Positions 1-13,000 of a DNA stretch of 64,000 nt are shown piece after piece; the first letter of the stretch is position 1; each line of letters begins with the position of its first letter. Below the pieces are notes generated by a model that saw only the letters and a program-made list of their open reading frames with translations, was not told the DNA's origin and ran no database searches. The DNA comes from Megalobrama amblycephala (lineage: Eukaryota; Chordata; Actinopteri; Cypriniformes; Xenocyprididae). The stretch is from assembly GCF_018812025.1 (NCBI RefSeq), contig NC_063058.1:20644297-20708296 (forward strand). The letters run 5' to 3'. The translations under genes were made by a program, and so were the position numbers.

Positions 1-37
1 AGATAGATAGATAGACTGATTGACAGACAGACACAGT

Positions 38-132
<95 letters not shown>

Positions 133-190
133 ATGGAACAATGGTTGGATGGAAACAATAGATAGATAGACATATAGATAGATAGAACAA
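1..190. repeat. GATA/TAGA tetranucleotide microsatellite
   Basis: A nearly pure run of the tetramer AGAT covers roughly the first 130 bases. A degenerate tail (ATAGATAGAC, ATAGAACAATGG) continues to about 190. The array is cut by the left edge, so its full length is unknown. GATA arrays are common in fish, and no function can be read from this one. Confidence 0.97.
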
Positions 191-1876
191 TGGAACGATC
201 AATAGTCCATTGTCATTCTCGTTTGTATTAAGGTCATGTGTAACAATTGCTTCTGCAAAAGACTAGCTTTCAGCTCCAGAGTCTATCAGAGAAAGCAAAC
301 ATCTCAAACTCTGTAAATATGACATGGACTGCTCCTTTCAGGGCTTACCTCCAGGTCTGTTGTAATGAGGATGCCGTGGGCTTCAACGGTTTTCTACAGA
401 GAGAATGAATTCATAGTGCACTCCAGGGTTTTGCTGCTGGAATATCATCTATTTTGGGCAACATTAAGGATTGCCGGTTTCAACTGTTTGTGAAGATTTT
501 CCATTTTAACATATTCACATTTATTATATCCTAGAAGAAATGCAAATAACTACATAGATCTAAAAATATTTTCGAGGGAGCTCTGAAAATTGTGTACTTA
601 AGAAATATTATGTCATTTTTTATTGCTTTTTAAACATAACAAAAGATAATACACATATATAGGAAACATCCAACAAAGCAAAAAGAAAAAAAAGGGAAGC
701 AACAGACAAATCATTTCAACAGTCGGATCCATGATTTTTACATATGCTAATACATATGCATTTTATTTACAGTCCAATATATTGGAAGAAAGACATTTCC
801 AGGCATCAATAATAACAGGCTTAGCCTTATTAAGTTGTGTTATTATACATTCACAGTTCACTATTTTGAGGAGGTTATGTACAATCCAGTATCCAATATG
901 TTATTGAACATATGTGGCATAAACCAATTCTGTATTATTGTTTTTTTGCAAATGTAAAACCCGCAAACCATTTTTTTTTGTACCACTTTTTTAGTACAAC
1001 TTAGGACTGAGTTGTTTTTGCGGCTGACCTTATTGCATATGCATTTGTAGGAGTTTCCCTTTCAGACACAAAATTTATGGGAGGAGAGTATTTAAATGAA
1101 TCACATAACGCGATTTACTAATGTTTGAGCTAGTCAATTTACTGATATTTGCGCCATTATTTACCGCCCAAAAAAGGATGTCTTAACCCATTTTGCGACA
1201 TGGCTGCAATTGTTGCTTCTAGGAGGAGACACAGCAGAGTGCGCGTAGTAGAAGGGAGAAAATATTTTCCACTCGTATTAATTTCTTTGGAATGCAAGAG
1301 GAAGATATTTTCTGCATATTACACCTGTGTCGACCCGCACCTGATGAGCATCAGTTCTGCTTATTTGCAACCCAACACTAATTTGCACTGCTCTTGGTAG
1401 ATTGCACTGATCATTATGTAATTGATTTGACTGTGTCTGTGTTCTTTAATTTGTGCGTCAGCAGTAGATCAAGTGCAAAACTTGCCACTCCCATCGGCGC
1501 ATTTGTGGATCGCATTCTCGCTAATTTGCCCCGATTAGTAAATCTGGCCCATAGTGTATCATTCCAGCGATCAATAAGTCATTCACTCTGCTCACATGCA
1601 TTCATACAGCTTCATATCAAATCTGAAATTTCACACTCTGACAAGCTTATGTGGATTGTTTGGTACATTTAAATTGAAATGTTACTCACCCAGATAGTTT
1701 CTGCTTTTTGTAATTTCAGTCACATCAATCCTTATTGCTTCTTGAGGTCTTCTGAAACAAACAGTAGCTTACCTCATTCAGGAAAACAGATGAATACACC
1801 TGTGACAAATCTACATGAGTCAATAAGATCATCACAGCCATGTTTCTGTAAGAGAAATATGGAATAGCACAAACAA
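191..1876. other. Unassigned AT-rich stretch, possible degenerate TIR element near 1.1-1.55 kb
   Basis: No exon with coding conservation or splice context was recognised. The open frames here are short and look random. Around 1107-1125 the motif CGATTTACTAAT occurs, and its inverted form ATTAGTAAATC occurs near 1534-1545. These could be the ends of an old TIR element of about 440 bp that includes the cytosine-rich segment 1150-1260. This is inference from one weak inverted match. Confidence 0.35.
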
Positions 1877-1948
1877 ATGATATAGATAGATATATAGATA
1901 GATAATACAGACAGACAGACAGATAGACAGATAAAAAAAAAAAAAAAA
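1877..1948. repeat. GATA/CAGA compound microsatellite with A-run
   Basis: Short GATA runs pass into CAGA repeats and then an uninterrupted run of 15 or more adenines. It resembles the window-start array but is shorter and more degenerate. Confidence 0.9.
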
Positions 1949-2535
1949 TAATTCTACTCCTACTCCTGAAGTTTTTTCCCAGCAACTCAACAAGTATTTT
2001 CCACTGTTCATACCACCAGGTCAATTTCCAGGGTGAAAACTGGATTGTTATTGAACACAAAATTGCTCAGCCTTTATTAAGAGGCATCTATTACTGTTGA
2101 AACCCCTGTTTGCACCAATACATTCTACCATCCAATTCTCTTTCGCTGGCACTCCTGCCACAATTACATGCTACAATGACTTTAAGGACCCTGAAAGGGC
2201 AGCCAAGGCGTTCTCAAGACACCTCTGCATGGTGCTCATTTTGCAAGGTTGTTTCAAAACAAATCATCACCCTGGGCAACTCTGAAGTGAAGGAAAAGCG
2301 TGGGTGCAGTTGCAACCTGTAATTGTTCAATAATAATCTTCTAATCCAGAAGGAAAACAGCACAGTGAATGCAGTATATGTGATTTATGATTACACAGTT
2401 GCTATGTTGGCTAATTAGATGAATAATATGCTGTCCAATTAAACCATTCATTTTCTTCGGTATAGGCTTCTTTAACGCGCATTGTGAAATGAACACGAAC
2501 AACCAATCACAAACTGATCTGTACTTTCCTCATTA
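1949..2535. other. Unique-looking intergenic DNA
   Basis: Apart from short random open frames I see no gene, RNA or repeat here. The stretch ends where the 360-bp tandem repeat array begins. Confidence 0.5.
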
Positions 2536-5036
2536 ATTAGAGGAGGAGGACCAGATTTTGGTAACCAGTTATGCTGCCTTATGGGATGCGGTGACCTTAC
2601 TCTATATTCACAACTGTTCACATCAGACCAAAGTGCTTTCTAGAGTATGAAACAGAGGAGATTAGACAATCAGGGTGAATTTTGGTAACATTAAAGCCAT
2701 TCAGTGTGAAATAGAGGAGCGTAACGAATTTTGTTAACAACTAATGCTGACTCATCAGATTGAAGACTGCTTTATACAATATATGCAACCGTTCACATCA
2801 GACAAAAATGCTTTTTAATTTTGAATTTTGGGAATATTAGAGGAGATTAGACATCACCAGAATGAATTTTGGTAACATTAAAGCCATTCTGTGTGAAATA
2901 GAGGAGCGTAACGAATTTTGGTAACGTCTAAAGCGTCATTACCAGATTTGAAAACTCTGCTTTATATCTGCAACTGTTCACATCAGACAAAAATGCTTTT
3001 AGAAGTCTGAAACAGAGGAGATTAGACAATCAGGGTGAATTTTGGTAACATTAAAGCCATTCTGTGTGAAATAGAGGAGCGTAACGAATTTTGTTAACAA
3101 CTAATGCTGACTCATCAGATTGAAGACTGCTTTATACAATATATGCAACCGTTCACATCAGACAAAAATGCTTTTTAATTTTGAATTTTGGGAATATTAG
3201 AGGAGATTAGACATCACCAGAATGAATTTTGGTAACATTAAAGCCATTCTGTGTGAAATAGAGGAGCGTAACGAATTTTGGTAACGTCTAAAGCGCCATT
3301 ACCAGATTTGAAAACTCTGCTTTATATCTGCAACTGTTCACATCAGACAAAAATGCTTTTAGAAGTCTGAAACAGAGGAGATTAGACAATCAGGGTGAAT
3401 TTTGGTAACATTAAAGCCATTCTGTGTGAAATAGAGGAGCGTAACGAATTTTGGTAACAACTAATGCTGACTCATCAGACTGAAGACTGCTTTATACAAT
3501 ATATGCAACCGTTCACATCAGACAAAAATGCTTTTTAATTTTGAATTTTGGTAATATTAGAGGAGATTAGACATCACCAGAATGAATTTTGCTAACATTA
3601 AAGCCATTCTGTGTGAAATAGAGGAGCGTAACGAATTTTGGTAACGTCTAAAGCGCCATTACCAGATTTGAAAACTCTGCTTTATATCTGCAACCGTTCA
3701 CATCAGACAAAAATGCTTTTTAAAGAATGAAACAGAGGAGATTAGACAATCAGGGTGAATTTTGGTAACATTAAAGCCATTCTGTGTGAAATAGAGGAGG
3801 GTAACGAATTTTGGTAACAACTAATGCTGACTCATCAGATTTGGTGACTCTGCTTTATATCTGCAACTGTTCACATCAGACAAAAATGCTTTTTAAAGTC
3901 TGAAACAGAGGAGATTAGACAATCAGGGTGAATTTTGGTAACAACTAATGCTGACTCATCAGATTGAATACTGCTTTATACAGTATATGCAACCGTTCAC
4001 ATCAGACAAAAATGCTTTCTTAATTTTGAATTTTGGTAATATTAGAGGACATTAGACATCACCAGAATGAATTTTGGTAACATTAAAGCCATTCAGAGTG
4101 AAATAGAGGAGCGTAACGAATTTTGGTAACGTCTAAAGCGCCATTACCAGATTTGAAAACTCTGCTTTATATCTGCAACCGTTCACATCAGACAGAAATG
4201 CTTTTTAAAGAATGAAACAGAGGAGATTAGACAATCAGGGTGAATTTTGGTAACATTAAAGCCATTCTGTGTGAAATAGAGGAGTGTAACGAATTTTGGC
4301 AACAACTAATGCTGACTCATCAGATTGAAGACTGCTTTATACAATATATGCAACCGTTAACATCAGACAAAAATGCTTTTTAATTTTGAATTTTGGTAAT
4401 ATTAGAGGAGATTAGACATCACCAGAATGAATTTTGCTAACATTAAAGCCATTCAGTGTGAAATAGAGGAGCGTAACGAATTTTGGTAACGTCTAAAGCG
4501 CCATTACCAGATTTGAAAACTCTGCTTTATATCTGCAACCGTTCACATCAGACAAAAATGCTTTTAGAAGTCTGAAACAGAGGAGATTAGACAATCAGGG
4601 TGAATTTTGGTAACATTAAAGCCATTCAGTGTGAAATAGAGGAGCGTAACGAATTTTGGTAACAACTAATGCTGACTCATCAGATTGAAGACTGCTTTAT
4701 ACAGTATATGCAACCGTTCACATCAGACAAAAATGCTTTTTAATTTTGAATTTTGGTAATATTAGAGGAGATTAGACATCACCAGAATGAATTTTGGTAA
4801 CATTAAAGCCATTCTGTGTGAAATAGAGGAGCGTAACGAATTTTGGTAACAACTAATGCTGACTCATCAGATTTGGTGACTCTGCTTTATATCTGCAACC
4901 GTTCACATCAGACAAAAATGCTTTTTAAAGTCTGAAACAGAGGAGATTAGACATCATCAGAGTGGATTTTGGCAACATTAAAGCCATTCTGTGTGAAATA
5001 GATGAGGATAACGAATTTTTGACTCTGCTTTTCGAT
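2536..5036. repeat. Tandem array with a 360-bp higher-order unit (dimer of ~175-186 bp half-units)
   Basis: The anchor AACAGAGGAGATTAGACAAT recurs near 2651, 3011, 3371 and 3731, exactly 360 bp apart. It recurs again near 3904, 4216, 4576 and 4936, where 173- and 312-bp steps mark gain or loss of part-units. Each 360-bp unit holds two diverged halves that share GAATTTTGGTAACATTAAAGCC, GAAATAGAGGAGCGTAACG and TTCACATCAGACAAAAATGC. Adjacent 360-bp units are almost identical (one or a few differences per unit), while the halves differ much more. This is the pattern of an old dimer amplified recently as a unit. No open frame is kept along the array. Confidence 0.95.
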
Positions 5037-6150
5037 TAAAACTCTGAAGCATCTGGATGGACTGGATTGTTTTATTAATGCATTTCAAGAAATAATAATC
5101 AGCGAGCAAGTAATATCTCTTGGACAGCTTGTCTTAAAAGATGATTTAATTAAATTAACCCGTTTACAGCATGGTTCGCCCGAACAGCACTTCAACAGAC
5201 GCGCTTACGATAATGTGCACGAGCGCCAGGCACGTTCTCGCCATTTCATGCCTGCCTGCAATCAGAAGAACTCAAGCACTCCGCTGCTTTCAAACAATAA
5301 AAAACTCTTTGCTTTTGCAGACAAAGGAGTCAAAGCTCTTGCTAACACAACAAATGCATTTGGGCATTGTTGAGGTGATATCAGCAAGACAAGCTTTGTA
5401 GTTTGTATGTGTCTAGCATCATTACCAGCTTGTCAAATATGCTTTCCAAACACAAGCAACATAACAAGAGGCCTTGTGAAGAAGATACGCCTCTGTGGAA
5501 TATCTCACTGGACAGCTGCCAGCATCATGTGGCTGTTTTAGCCAAGCAAAGGAAATTATCACATCTAAAAATGTGATAACACATATCTCAGAGGTTTTGC
5601 AATGAATTCAAAGCTATTTCTGCTGTTATAAAAAAATTAAACCGCTAAAATCCATGATAAAACCATTATAACAACATAAATGAGCAACAAAGCAAGCAAT
5701 GATTGAAGAGGCAGGAGATTGCTGGAGGTCACCATCCATAAACACCTTCAGGTCAATATGGTCATTAAAATTTCATCAGTCTTATTGTAAAATGCATTAA
5801 CAAAGATGCATTAATCAAAAGCTAGTAAATAAGCATGACATATTGTCTCGAGCTATCTAGACTAATTTGAGGAGACACATAGTTATGTGCTAAAGATCTT
5901 ACACATGGCCTCATTTGTGCAGGCGTCATGGTAACTGATGACTCCTGATAATACCAGTTGTGTTGTGTATTGACTGAATGATTTGACCTCTGCCCTTTAC
6001 AACCGCTGGGCAGAGAGGCCCTAAAGCTACGACTGAATAAATGAGAAATGTGACTTGTTAAAAGGTACAATAGGAGGTCCACTCTTTAGACAAACAGATA
6101 CAACTATCGCAAAAACAGCACAAAAGGTAGTTTGCAGACTGTGGGTAATA
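5037..6150. other. Intergenic DNA, nothing recognised
   Basis: Mostly AT-rich single-copy-looking sequence. The longest open frames (about 76-86 codons) have no recognisable domain, no splice signals around a conserved block and no codon bias. I see no gene or RNA. Confidence 0.5.
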
Positions 6151-6154
6151 ACAG

Positions 6155-6478
6155 TGGAAATGTTCAAAAGTTTGGGGTCGGTACGATTTTTTAAATGTTT
6201 TTGAAAGATGTCTCTTATGTTCATCATTAGCATTATAATACTTTAAAATAACCTTTTTCTATTTTATTATATTTTAAAATGTATTCCTGTGATGGCTTTC
6301 AGCATCATTACTCCAGTCTTCAGTGTCACATGATCCTTCAGAAATCATTCTAATATGCTGATTTGCTGCTCAAAAAACATTTCTTATTATTATCAATGTT
6401 GAAAACAGTTGTGCTGGTTAATATATTTCGTGGAAACCGTGATGCATTTTCTTCAGGATTCTTTGATGAACAAACAAA
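6155..6478 (+). repeat. Left part of a common cyprinid interspersed repeat
   Basis: From recall of cyprinid genomes, the block starting CAAAAGTTTGGGGTCGGTA and running through CAGTCTTCAGTGTCACATGA to CAGGATTCTTTGATGAA is a very frequent interspersed repeat. Its expected 3' half is missing here, replaced by a CAAA-rich junction and the minisatellite that follows. A block resembling the missing half occurs separately near 38.4-38.5 kb. The family name was not checked. Confidence 0.7.
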
Positions 6479-8175
6479 CAAACAAATAAACAAATAAAAA
6501 TTTCCAGAAAAAGATAAAATGTTGAGAATAAACTCGTTAAATTACGAGAAAAAACTCGTTAAATTTTGAGAAAAAAGTCGAGATAAAATGTTGAGAATAA
6601 ACTCGTTAAATTTTGAGAAAAAAGTCGAGATAAAATGTTGAGAATAAACTCGTTAAATTACGAGAAAAAAGTCGTGATAAAATGTTGAGAATAAACTCGT
6701 TAAATTTTGAGAAAAAAGTCGAGATAAAATGTTGAGAATAAACTTGTTAAATTACGAGAAAAAAGTTGAGATAAAATGTTGAGAATAAACTCGTTAAATT
6801 ACGAGAAAAAAGTCGAGATAAAATGTTGAGAATAAACTTGTTAAATTACGAGAAAAAAGTCGAGATAAAATGTTGAGAATAAACTCGTTAAATTACGAGA
6901 AAAAAGTCGAGATAAAATGTTGAGAATAAACTCGTTAAATTTTGAGAAAAAAGTCGAGATAAAATGTTGAGAATAAACTCGTTAAATTTTGAGAAAAAAG
7001 TCGAGATAAAATGTTGAGAATAAACTCGTTAAATTATGAGAAAAAAGTCGAGATAAAATGTTGAGAATAAACTCGTTAAATTACGAGAAAAAAGTCGAGA
7101 TAAAATGTTGAGAATAAACTCGTTAAATTTTGAGAAAAAAGTCGAGATAAAATGTTGAGAATAAACTCGTTAAATTTTGAGAAAAAAGTCGAGATAAAAT
7201 GTTGAGAATAAACTCGTTAAATTTTGAGAAAAAAGTCGAGATAAAATGTTGAGAATAAACTCGTTAAATTTTGAGAAAAAAGTCGTGATAAAATGTTGAG
7301 AATAAACTCGTTAAATTACGAGAAAAAAGTCGAGATAAAATGTTGAGAATAAACTCGTTAAATTACGAGAAAAAACTTGTTAAATTTTGAGAAAAGGGAG
7401 ATAAAATGTTGAGAATAAAGTCATTAAATTATGAGAAAAAAGTCGTTAAATTACGAGAACAAATTCGTTAAATTACGAGAAAAAAGTCGAGATAAAATGT
7501 TGAGAATAAACACGTTAAATTACGAGAAAAAACTTGTTAAATTTCCAGAAAAAAGTCTAGATAAAATGTTGAGAATAAACTCGTTAAATTACGAGAAAAA
7601 AGTTGTTAAATTACGAGAACAAATTCGTTAAATTTTGAGAAAAAAGTCGTTAAATTTCGAGAAAAAAGTCAAGATAAAATGTTGTGAATAAACTCATTAA
7701 ATTATGAGAAAAAAGTCGTTAAATTACGAGAACAAATCCGTTAAATTACGAGAAAAAAGTCGAGATAAAATGTTGAGAATAAACACGTTAAATTACGAGA
7801 AAAAACTTGTTAAATTTCCAGAAAAAAGTCTAGATAAAATGTTGAGAATAAACTCGTTAAATTACGTGAAAAAAGTTGTTAAATTACGAGAACAAATTCG
7901 TTAAATTACGAATTTGTTCTCATAATTTAACAACTTTTTTCTTGTAATTTAATGATTTTATTCTCATAATTTAATGAGTTTATTCTCAACATTTTATCTT
8001 GACTTTTTTCTCAAAATTTAACGACATTTTTCTCATAATTTAACGAATTTGTTCTCGTAATTTAACAACTTTTTCCTCGTAATTTAATGAGTTTATTCTC
8101 AACATTTTATTTCGAAGTTTTTCTCGAAATTTAACAACTTTTTTTATTATTGCTTGGCTCTAATCCTCTTCCATA
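6479..8175. mobile_element. Foldback transposon carrying a ~45-bp minisatellite (copy 1)
   Basis: About 30 copies of a 40-46-bp unit, built from GAGATAAAATGTTGAGAATA and AACTCGTTAAATTACGAGAA, run in one orientation to about 7905. The same units then continue in the opposite orientation to about 8145, so the array is a lopsided palindrome with its switch point near 7907. It ends in TTGCTTGGCTCTAATCCTCT, the inverted form of the end sequence that brackets the related array at 34.1-35.1 kb. The left terminal sequence is absent here. A short open frame of 66 codons occurs twice in the array, which is a by-product of the repeat. Confidence 0.85.
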
Positions 8176-8290
8176 TAAATGTACTCCACACGGCTCTGGG
8201 GAGGAGTTAATAAAGGCCTTCTGAAGCGAAGCAATGCATTTGTGTAAAAAAAAATCCATATTTAACAAGTTATGAAGTAAAAAATAGGAG
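8176..8290 (+). repeat. Fragment of a dispersed repeat (also at the right window edge)
   Basis: The block from GTACTCCACACGGCTCTGGG through TTAATAAAGGCCTTCTGAAG to ATCCATATTTAACAAG matches, with few changes, the block at 63913-64000. The foldback element lies directly against it, which suggests the foldback element inserted into an older copy of this repeat. Confidence 0.8.
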
Positions 8291-9531
8291 GGCGTTCATG
8301 TGCAATTTTTTCCTTAGGAAACTCGTATTTACGATAATTCCGAGAGCATGTGAAGGCAGCATAAACCACACGGTGGTGGAGAACAGAGTTGTTTTTTTTG
8401 TCTTTTTAGAATAAATTCACAACCACTTACTACTTTGGTCTTGAGAAGTTAAAGTCAGCATGAAACAGAAGCTGTGATAGTTTTTTCTTCCCTTTTGTCC
8501 AGTATATCGAAGTGAATTTTTTAACAAGAAAAAATGTAGGGCGGGACTTGATTGGATGGTTGTGGTTTGCTATTGGTCGATCTCATTTGAGTGACGGGTT
8601 GAGAAGAGATGTCACTACAAGAGGGAGGAGAAATTATTTTGATTACAGATTATGAGGACATGACGTTTAAATAAAATAAGGGCATGTACGGATAAATCAT
8701 TTATAATAAATACTGCAATATTTCTTTTTTTTTTTTTTACAGTGACTTTGTAACTGCATGCTAAGCTGTCACAGACACTTTTTAGCTTTGGCACTAGAGT
8801 TGACAAGATCTATGAGGAAATAAAAAGGTGGATGTACAGCCTGACAACAAAATCAATGAATGACATTTAACATGTTATAGATCTGAGCTGTGTAACCTGA
8901 TCCAGGAAAGAAACCAGAATAATCTAACTTTCTTTGCAGTTTGTGATAAACAGTAAAGGAACATTTAAAATGAACTGCTGCCCTCTAATGGTAAAACCTT
9001 TTGGTTGAGACATCAAAATGTGTGTGCGCAAGAGAGAGAATCCTTTATTTTTAACAGATTATCTTGTGCTGTGCTCGTCCAATCAGACACTGACGCCGCA
9101 AAATATGTAAATAAGAATGTTAAGAACTTTTTTTGTGCCAAATATGGAGTATTTATTAAGAAGCAACAATAAAAATTGTATTAAAAATGTAAAAGGAATA
9201 GACCACTTTCACACAGGCTGTGTAATTAATAAATTAATATTTAAAATAGTTGTATTATATCCCAAATTAAAAAACAATATTAATTTTCAAGAAACATTCA
9301 ATAGTCCATCATAAATATTAAAATTTTAAAGCCAGCTTAATTTAAACACTCCAACTCTGTTTGACACAACACATGTAGTTTATGTATTAATTCAGATATT
9401 AATGCAGTGTGTGCTTTGAAACTGAGGAAACTGACATAATTAGCTGCAACAATGTGCCTTCATTTTTGAAAAGCACCGTTTGGGCTCTCTGAGGTAGGAC
9501 TGTTGGTCAAGTTTACAGCTGTCATTGTTTC
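8291..9531. other. Region downstream of adal: 3' UTR candidate plus AT-rich DNA
   Basis: On the minus strand this follows the adal stop codon, so the first few hundred bases (down to about 9.1 kb) are probably adal 3' UTR. AATAAA-type signals on the minus strand (TTTATT on plus) appear near 9146 and 9045. I cannot choose the true poly(A) site from sequence alone. No other gene is visible. Confidence 0.45.
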
Positions 9532-9989
9532 TCATGGGAGAAACTGCTGTTTGAGCTCAGCCCATTTCTTCTCCAGCCTCTGTTTGATTGGCTCAGGGGC
9601 GAAGGTATATCCAATGGCCTGCTGGGAGAGCTTCCACACGGCCTCCTGAGACAAACCAAAGGTGGAGGCAGCCAGCTGGTACTCCTGAGAGAGATCCGTG
9701 CAGAACACGCCCTTATCATCCGTCTGACGGGACAGGAGGAGCAACAGGACTTTTGTTATTTTCTAATAGAATTTATAAACACTTTTTAAAAAAAGTTAGT
9801 TTGGGGGAAAAAAACTCACGCAGAGAACACATGGGTGTCCACGATTATACCAGTACTGGAAGTGATGCTTGTCATATGAAGGCACTGTTTGACCTTTGAC
9901 ATTAGAGGTCAAACACAGCTCTGCAAAACAAGATAGTTACATTTAAATACGTTTAAAGTTCAAGTGTGTAATTAAATAGTAACATGCTC

Positions 9990-10028
<39 letters not shown>

Positions 10029-13000
10029 TACACATACACAGTGCTCAGTGTAAATGAGTACACCCCCTTTGAAAAGTAACATTTTAAACAATATCGCAAT
10101 GAACACAAAAACAATTTCCAAAATGTTGACAAGACTAAGTTTAATATAACATCTGTTTAACTTATAACATGAAAGTAAGATTAAAATGTAACTTAGAGAA
10201 CAAAATGTTCAGTTTTACTCAAATTAGGGTGTACACCCCACTGAAAGTCTCTGGAGCAAAGCTAAATTTTAGACTACAAATGTGTAATTTAACAAGTGAG
10301 TCTAATTATTCATTACACAGGTGTCCAGCAGACAGTTGACTATAAAAGGGTGTTAAAACACCTTCCCATTTCATGCTGTCAGCAATGGCACCACATGAAA
10401 GAGAAATGTCACAAGACCTGAGAAAGAAAATAATTTCTTTACTTTTTATTTCTGAAGAGACAAGTTGAGCATCACTCTCCATCCAGCATCCAGTCTCTAA
10501 AAGAGGTCATTCTTGTTGCAAAATGTTGCCAACTTGTTCATTCCATGCCTAGAAAACTTGGTGCTGTCATTAAAAATCATGGAGGTCATACAAAGTACTA
10601 GATGTAGTAGTTTTTGTTGTGGGGTGTACTCATTTTTGCATCACCCTAATTTGAGTAAAACTGAAAAATGTGTAATCTAAGTTATATTATTAACCTTACT
10701 TTCATGTTATAAGTTAAACAGATGTTATATTAAATTTAGTCTTATCAACATTTTGGAAATTTCTTTTGTGTTCATTGAGATATTGTTTAAAATGTTACTT
10801 TTCAAAGGGGGTGTACTCATTTACGCTGAGCACTGCATACACAGCATGTAATTTTGGAATTATGATGGAAAACTAGTATAAAATTCTTTAAAGTTCAAGT
10901 ATGTAATTTAGAAATTACAATAAAACACTATTTAAAAAACTTATAATACATTTTTTTTTTAAATATTGTTTAAAAGTTCAGAAATGAAAATAAAATATTA
11001 AAATTAGTTAAAAAGAATTCTTTAAAGTTCAAGTATTTAATTCTGGAATTACGATTGAAATCTAGTCAAAAACATAAAATAGTAAAATGAAATAGTAAAA
11101 TAGCTAAAATATATATATATATATAAAATTCTTTAAAGTTCAAGAATGTAATTTTAGAATTATGATGGAAAACTAATGAAAAAATAGTTAAAACAAAAAT
11201 AAAGTTAAATAAAAATAAAATAGTAAAATAGCTTTAAAATGATTATTTAGTTAAAATAAAATAGTAAAATAGTAAAAATATATTCTTTAAACTTTCAAGT
11301 ATGTAGTTTTGGAATTCTATTCAAAAACTTATAATAGTTAATAACCTAAAATAGTAAATAATTTAAAAAAAAATATTGTTTAAAAGTTCAGAAATGAAAA
11401 TAAAATATTAAAATTAGTTAAAAAGAATTCTTTAAAGTTCAAGTATTTAATTTTGGAATTACGATTGAAATCTAGTCAAAAACATAAAATAGTAAAATTA
11501 AATAGTAAAAAAGCTAAAATATATATATATAATTCTTTAAAGTTCAAGAATGTAATTTTAGAATTATGATGGAAAACTAATGAAAAAATAGTTAAAACAA
11601 AAATAAAGTTAAATAAAAATAAAATAGTAAAATAGCTTAAAAATAATTATTTAGTTAAAATAAAATATTAAGATAGTAAAAATATATTCTTTAAAATTTC
11701 AAGTATGTAGTTTTGGAATTCTATTCAAAAACATAAGATAGTTAATAACATAAAATAGTACATAATTAAAAAAATATTCTTATGATGGAAAACGAGTTAA
11801 AAAAGTTAATAAAAATAAAAATAAAGTAAGGTTACACTTCATTTTTGTTACAGTGCAATTATACATTTATGTACTGAGTAATATTAATTAACTACATGTG
11901 TTTACTATTGTTTACTATTACTATTTGCATAATTTATAGTCATTACTATAGTAACTACATGTAACATGTGTAACAAGGTCACTGTAAAATAAAGTGTTAC
12001 CTAAAGTAAAAAAAAAAAGTAAAATATTTTTTAAAAAGAATTCTTTAAAGTTCAAGCATGTAATTTTGGAATTAAGATGGAAAACTCTTACCAATAGGAA
12101 TATTTTGTTTGCAAACTTTCTCCACAAGACTGTCCGATCCACCGACCTCAGGATGCAGGTAGGTTCCGTGGCCGATTCTATCAGGAGGCAAGTTCAACAG
12201 CAGCTCGGACTCGTCTCTCTGAGAAGGAACCTGAAACACACACAAACTCTTGTGTAAACCGCGTAAAAGAATTCATACCAAAACATACTTCCAATAAGGA
12301 GATGTTTCCATGTGCTCTGACCTCTGAGAGGTGTAGAGCCAACTTCAGACCGCAGTTCTTGGCTTTCTGAAGTGCAGAGAGCAAGTCTTTTCCATGGCCG
12401 ACCTGTATGATCAAAGATATTGAGACTGCAGCCAGAAACATGCGGAGTATGATGTTAATTGCAATCTGAACTCACGGTTGGGTCTCCACTGAGGTCAAGT
12501 CCAACTACAACTCCATCACTGGAAAGCAGGAAGTCTTCTGCCAGCTTCACTGTCTCCATGGCAACCTCAGGCCCGTGTCTGCGGTCCACAGCCACGAGAA
12601 ACCTGTGCAAACATACAGTAGGTGACCATAAAAGTGGCAGGTTGTCATCTAGAAAATCGAGAATAGCTAAAAATTACCTGACATCAATGTCAACTTCCTC
12701 TTGTTTACACTGCCGGATGGCTTCCAGCACAGTTTCAATGTATCTTTGTTTAGTGAGACCTTTTTGTGACAAAAATAAATGTCAACAAAAAGCAGAAATG
12801 AGCTTCTAATAATTGTTTGATATATGAACTGCTTCCAGTACCTGTTTCAGTCACTTCCCGTGGCGTGCTACGAAGCTCCAAGTATTTTACGCCATCTGCT
12901 GCGAACTCTTGAATGACTGCTTTGGCAACCTATTTTAATAATAGTAGTTCCCTTTTTAATTTATTCTTAAAGGTACAAAAGGATAAAACATTGAGTAAAT

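Noticed and set aside
7431..7904. Two near-identical 66-codon frames, Lys/Asn-rich
   Set aside because: By-product of the ~45-bp minisatellite; no codon bias or context.
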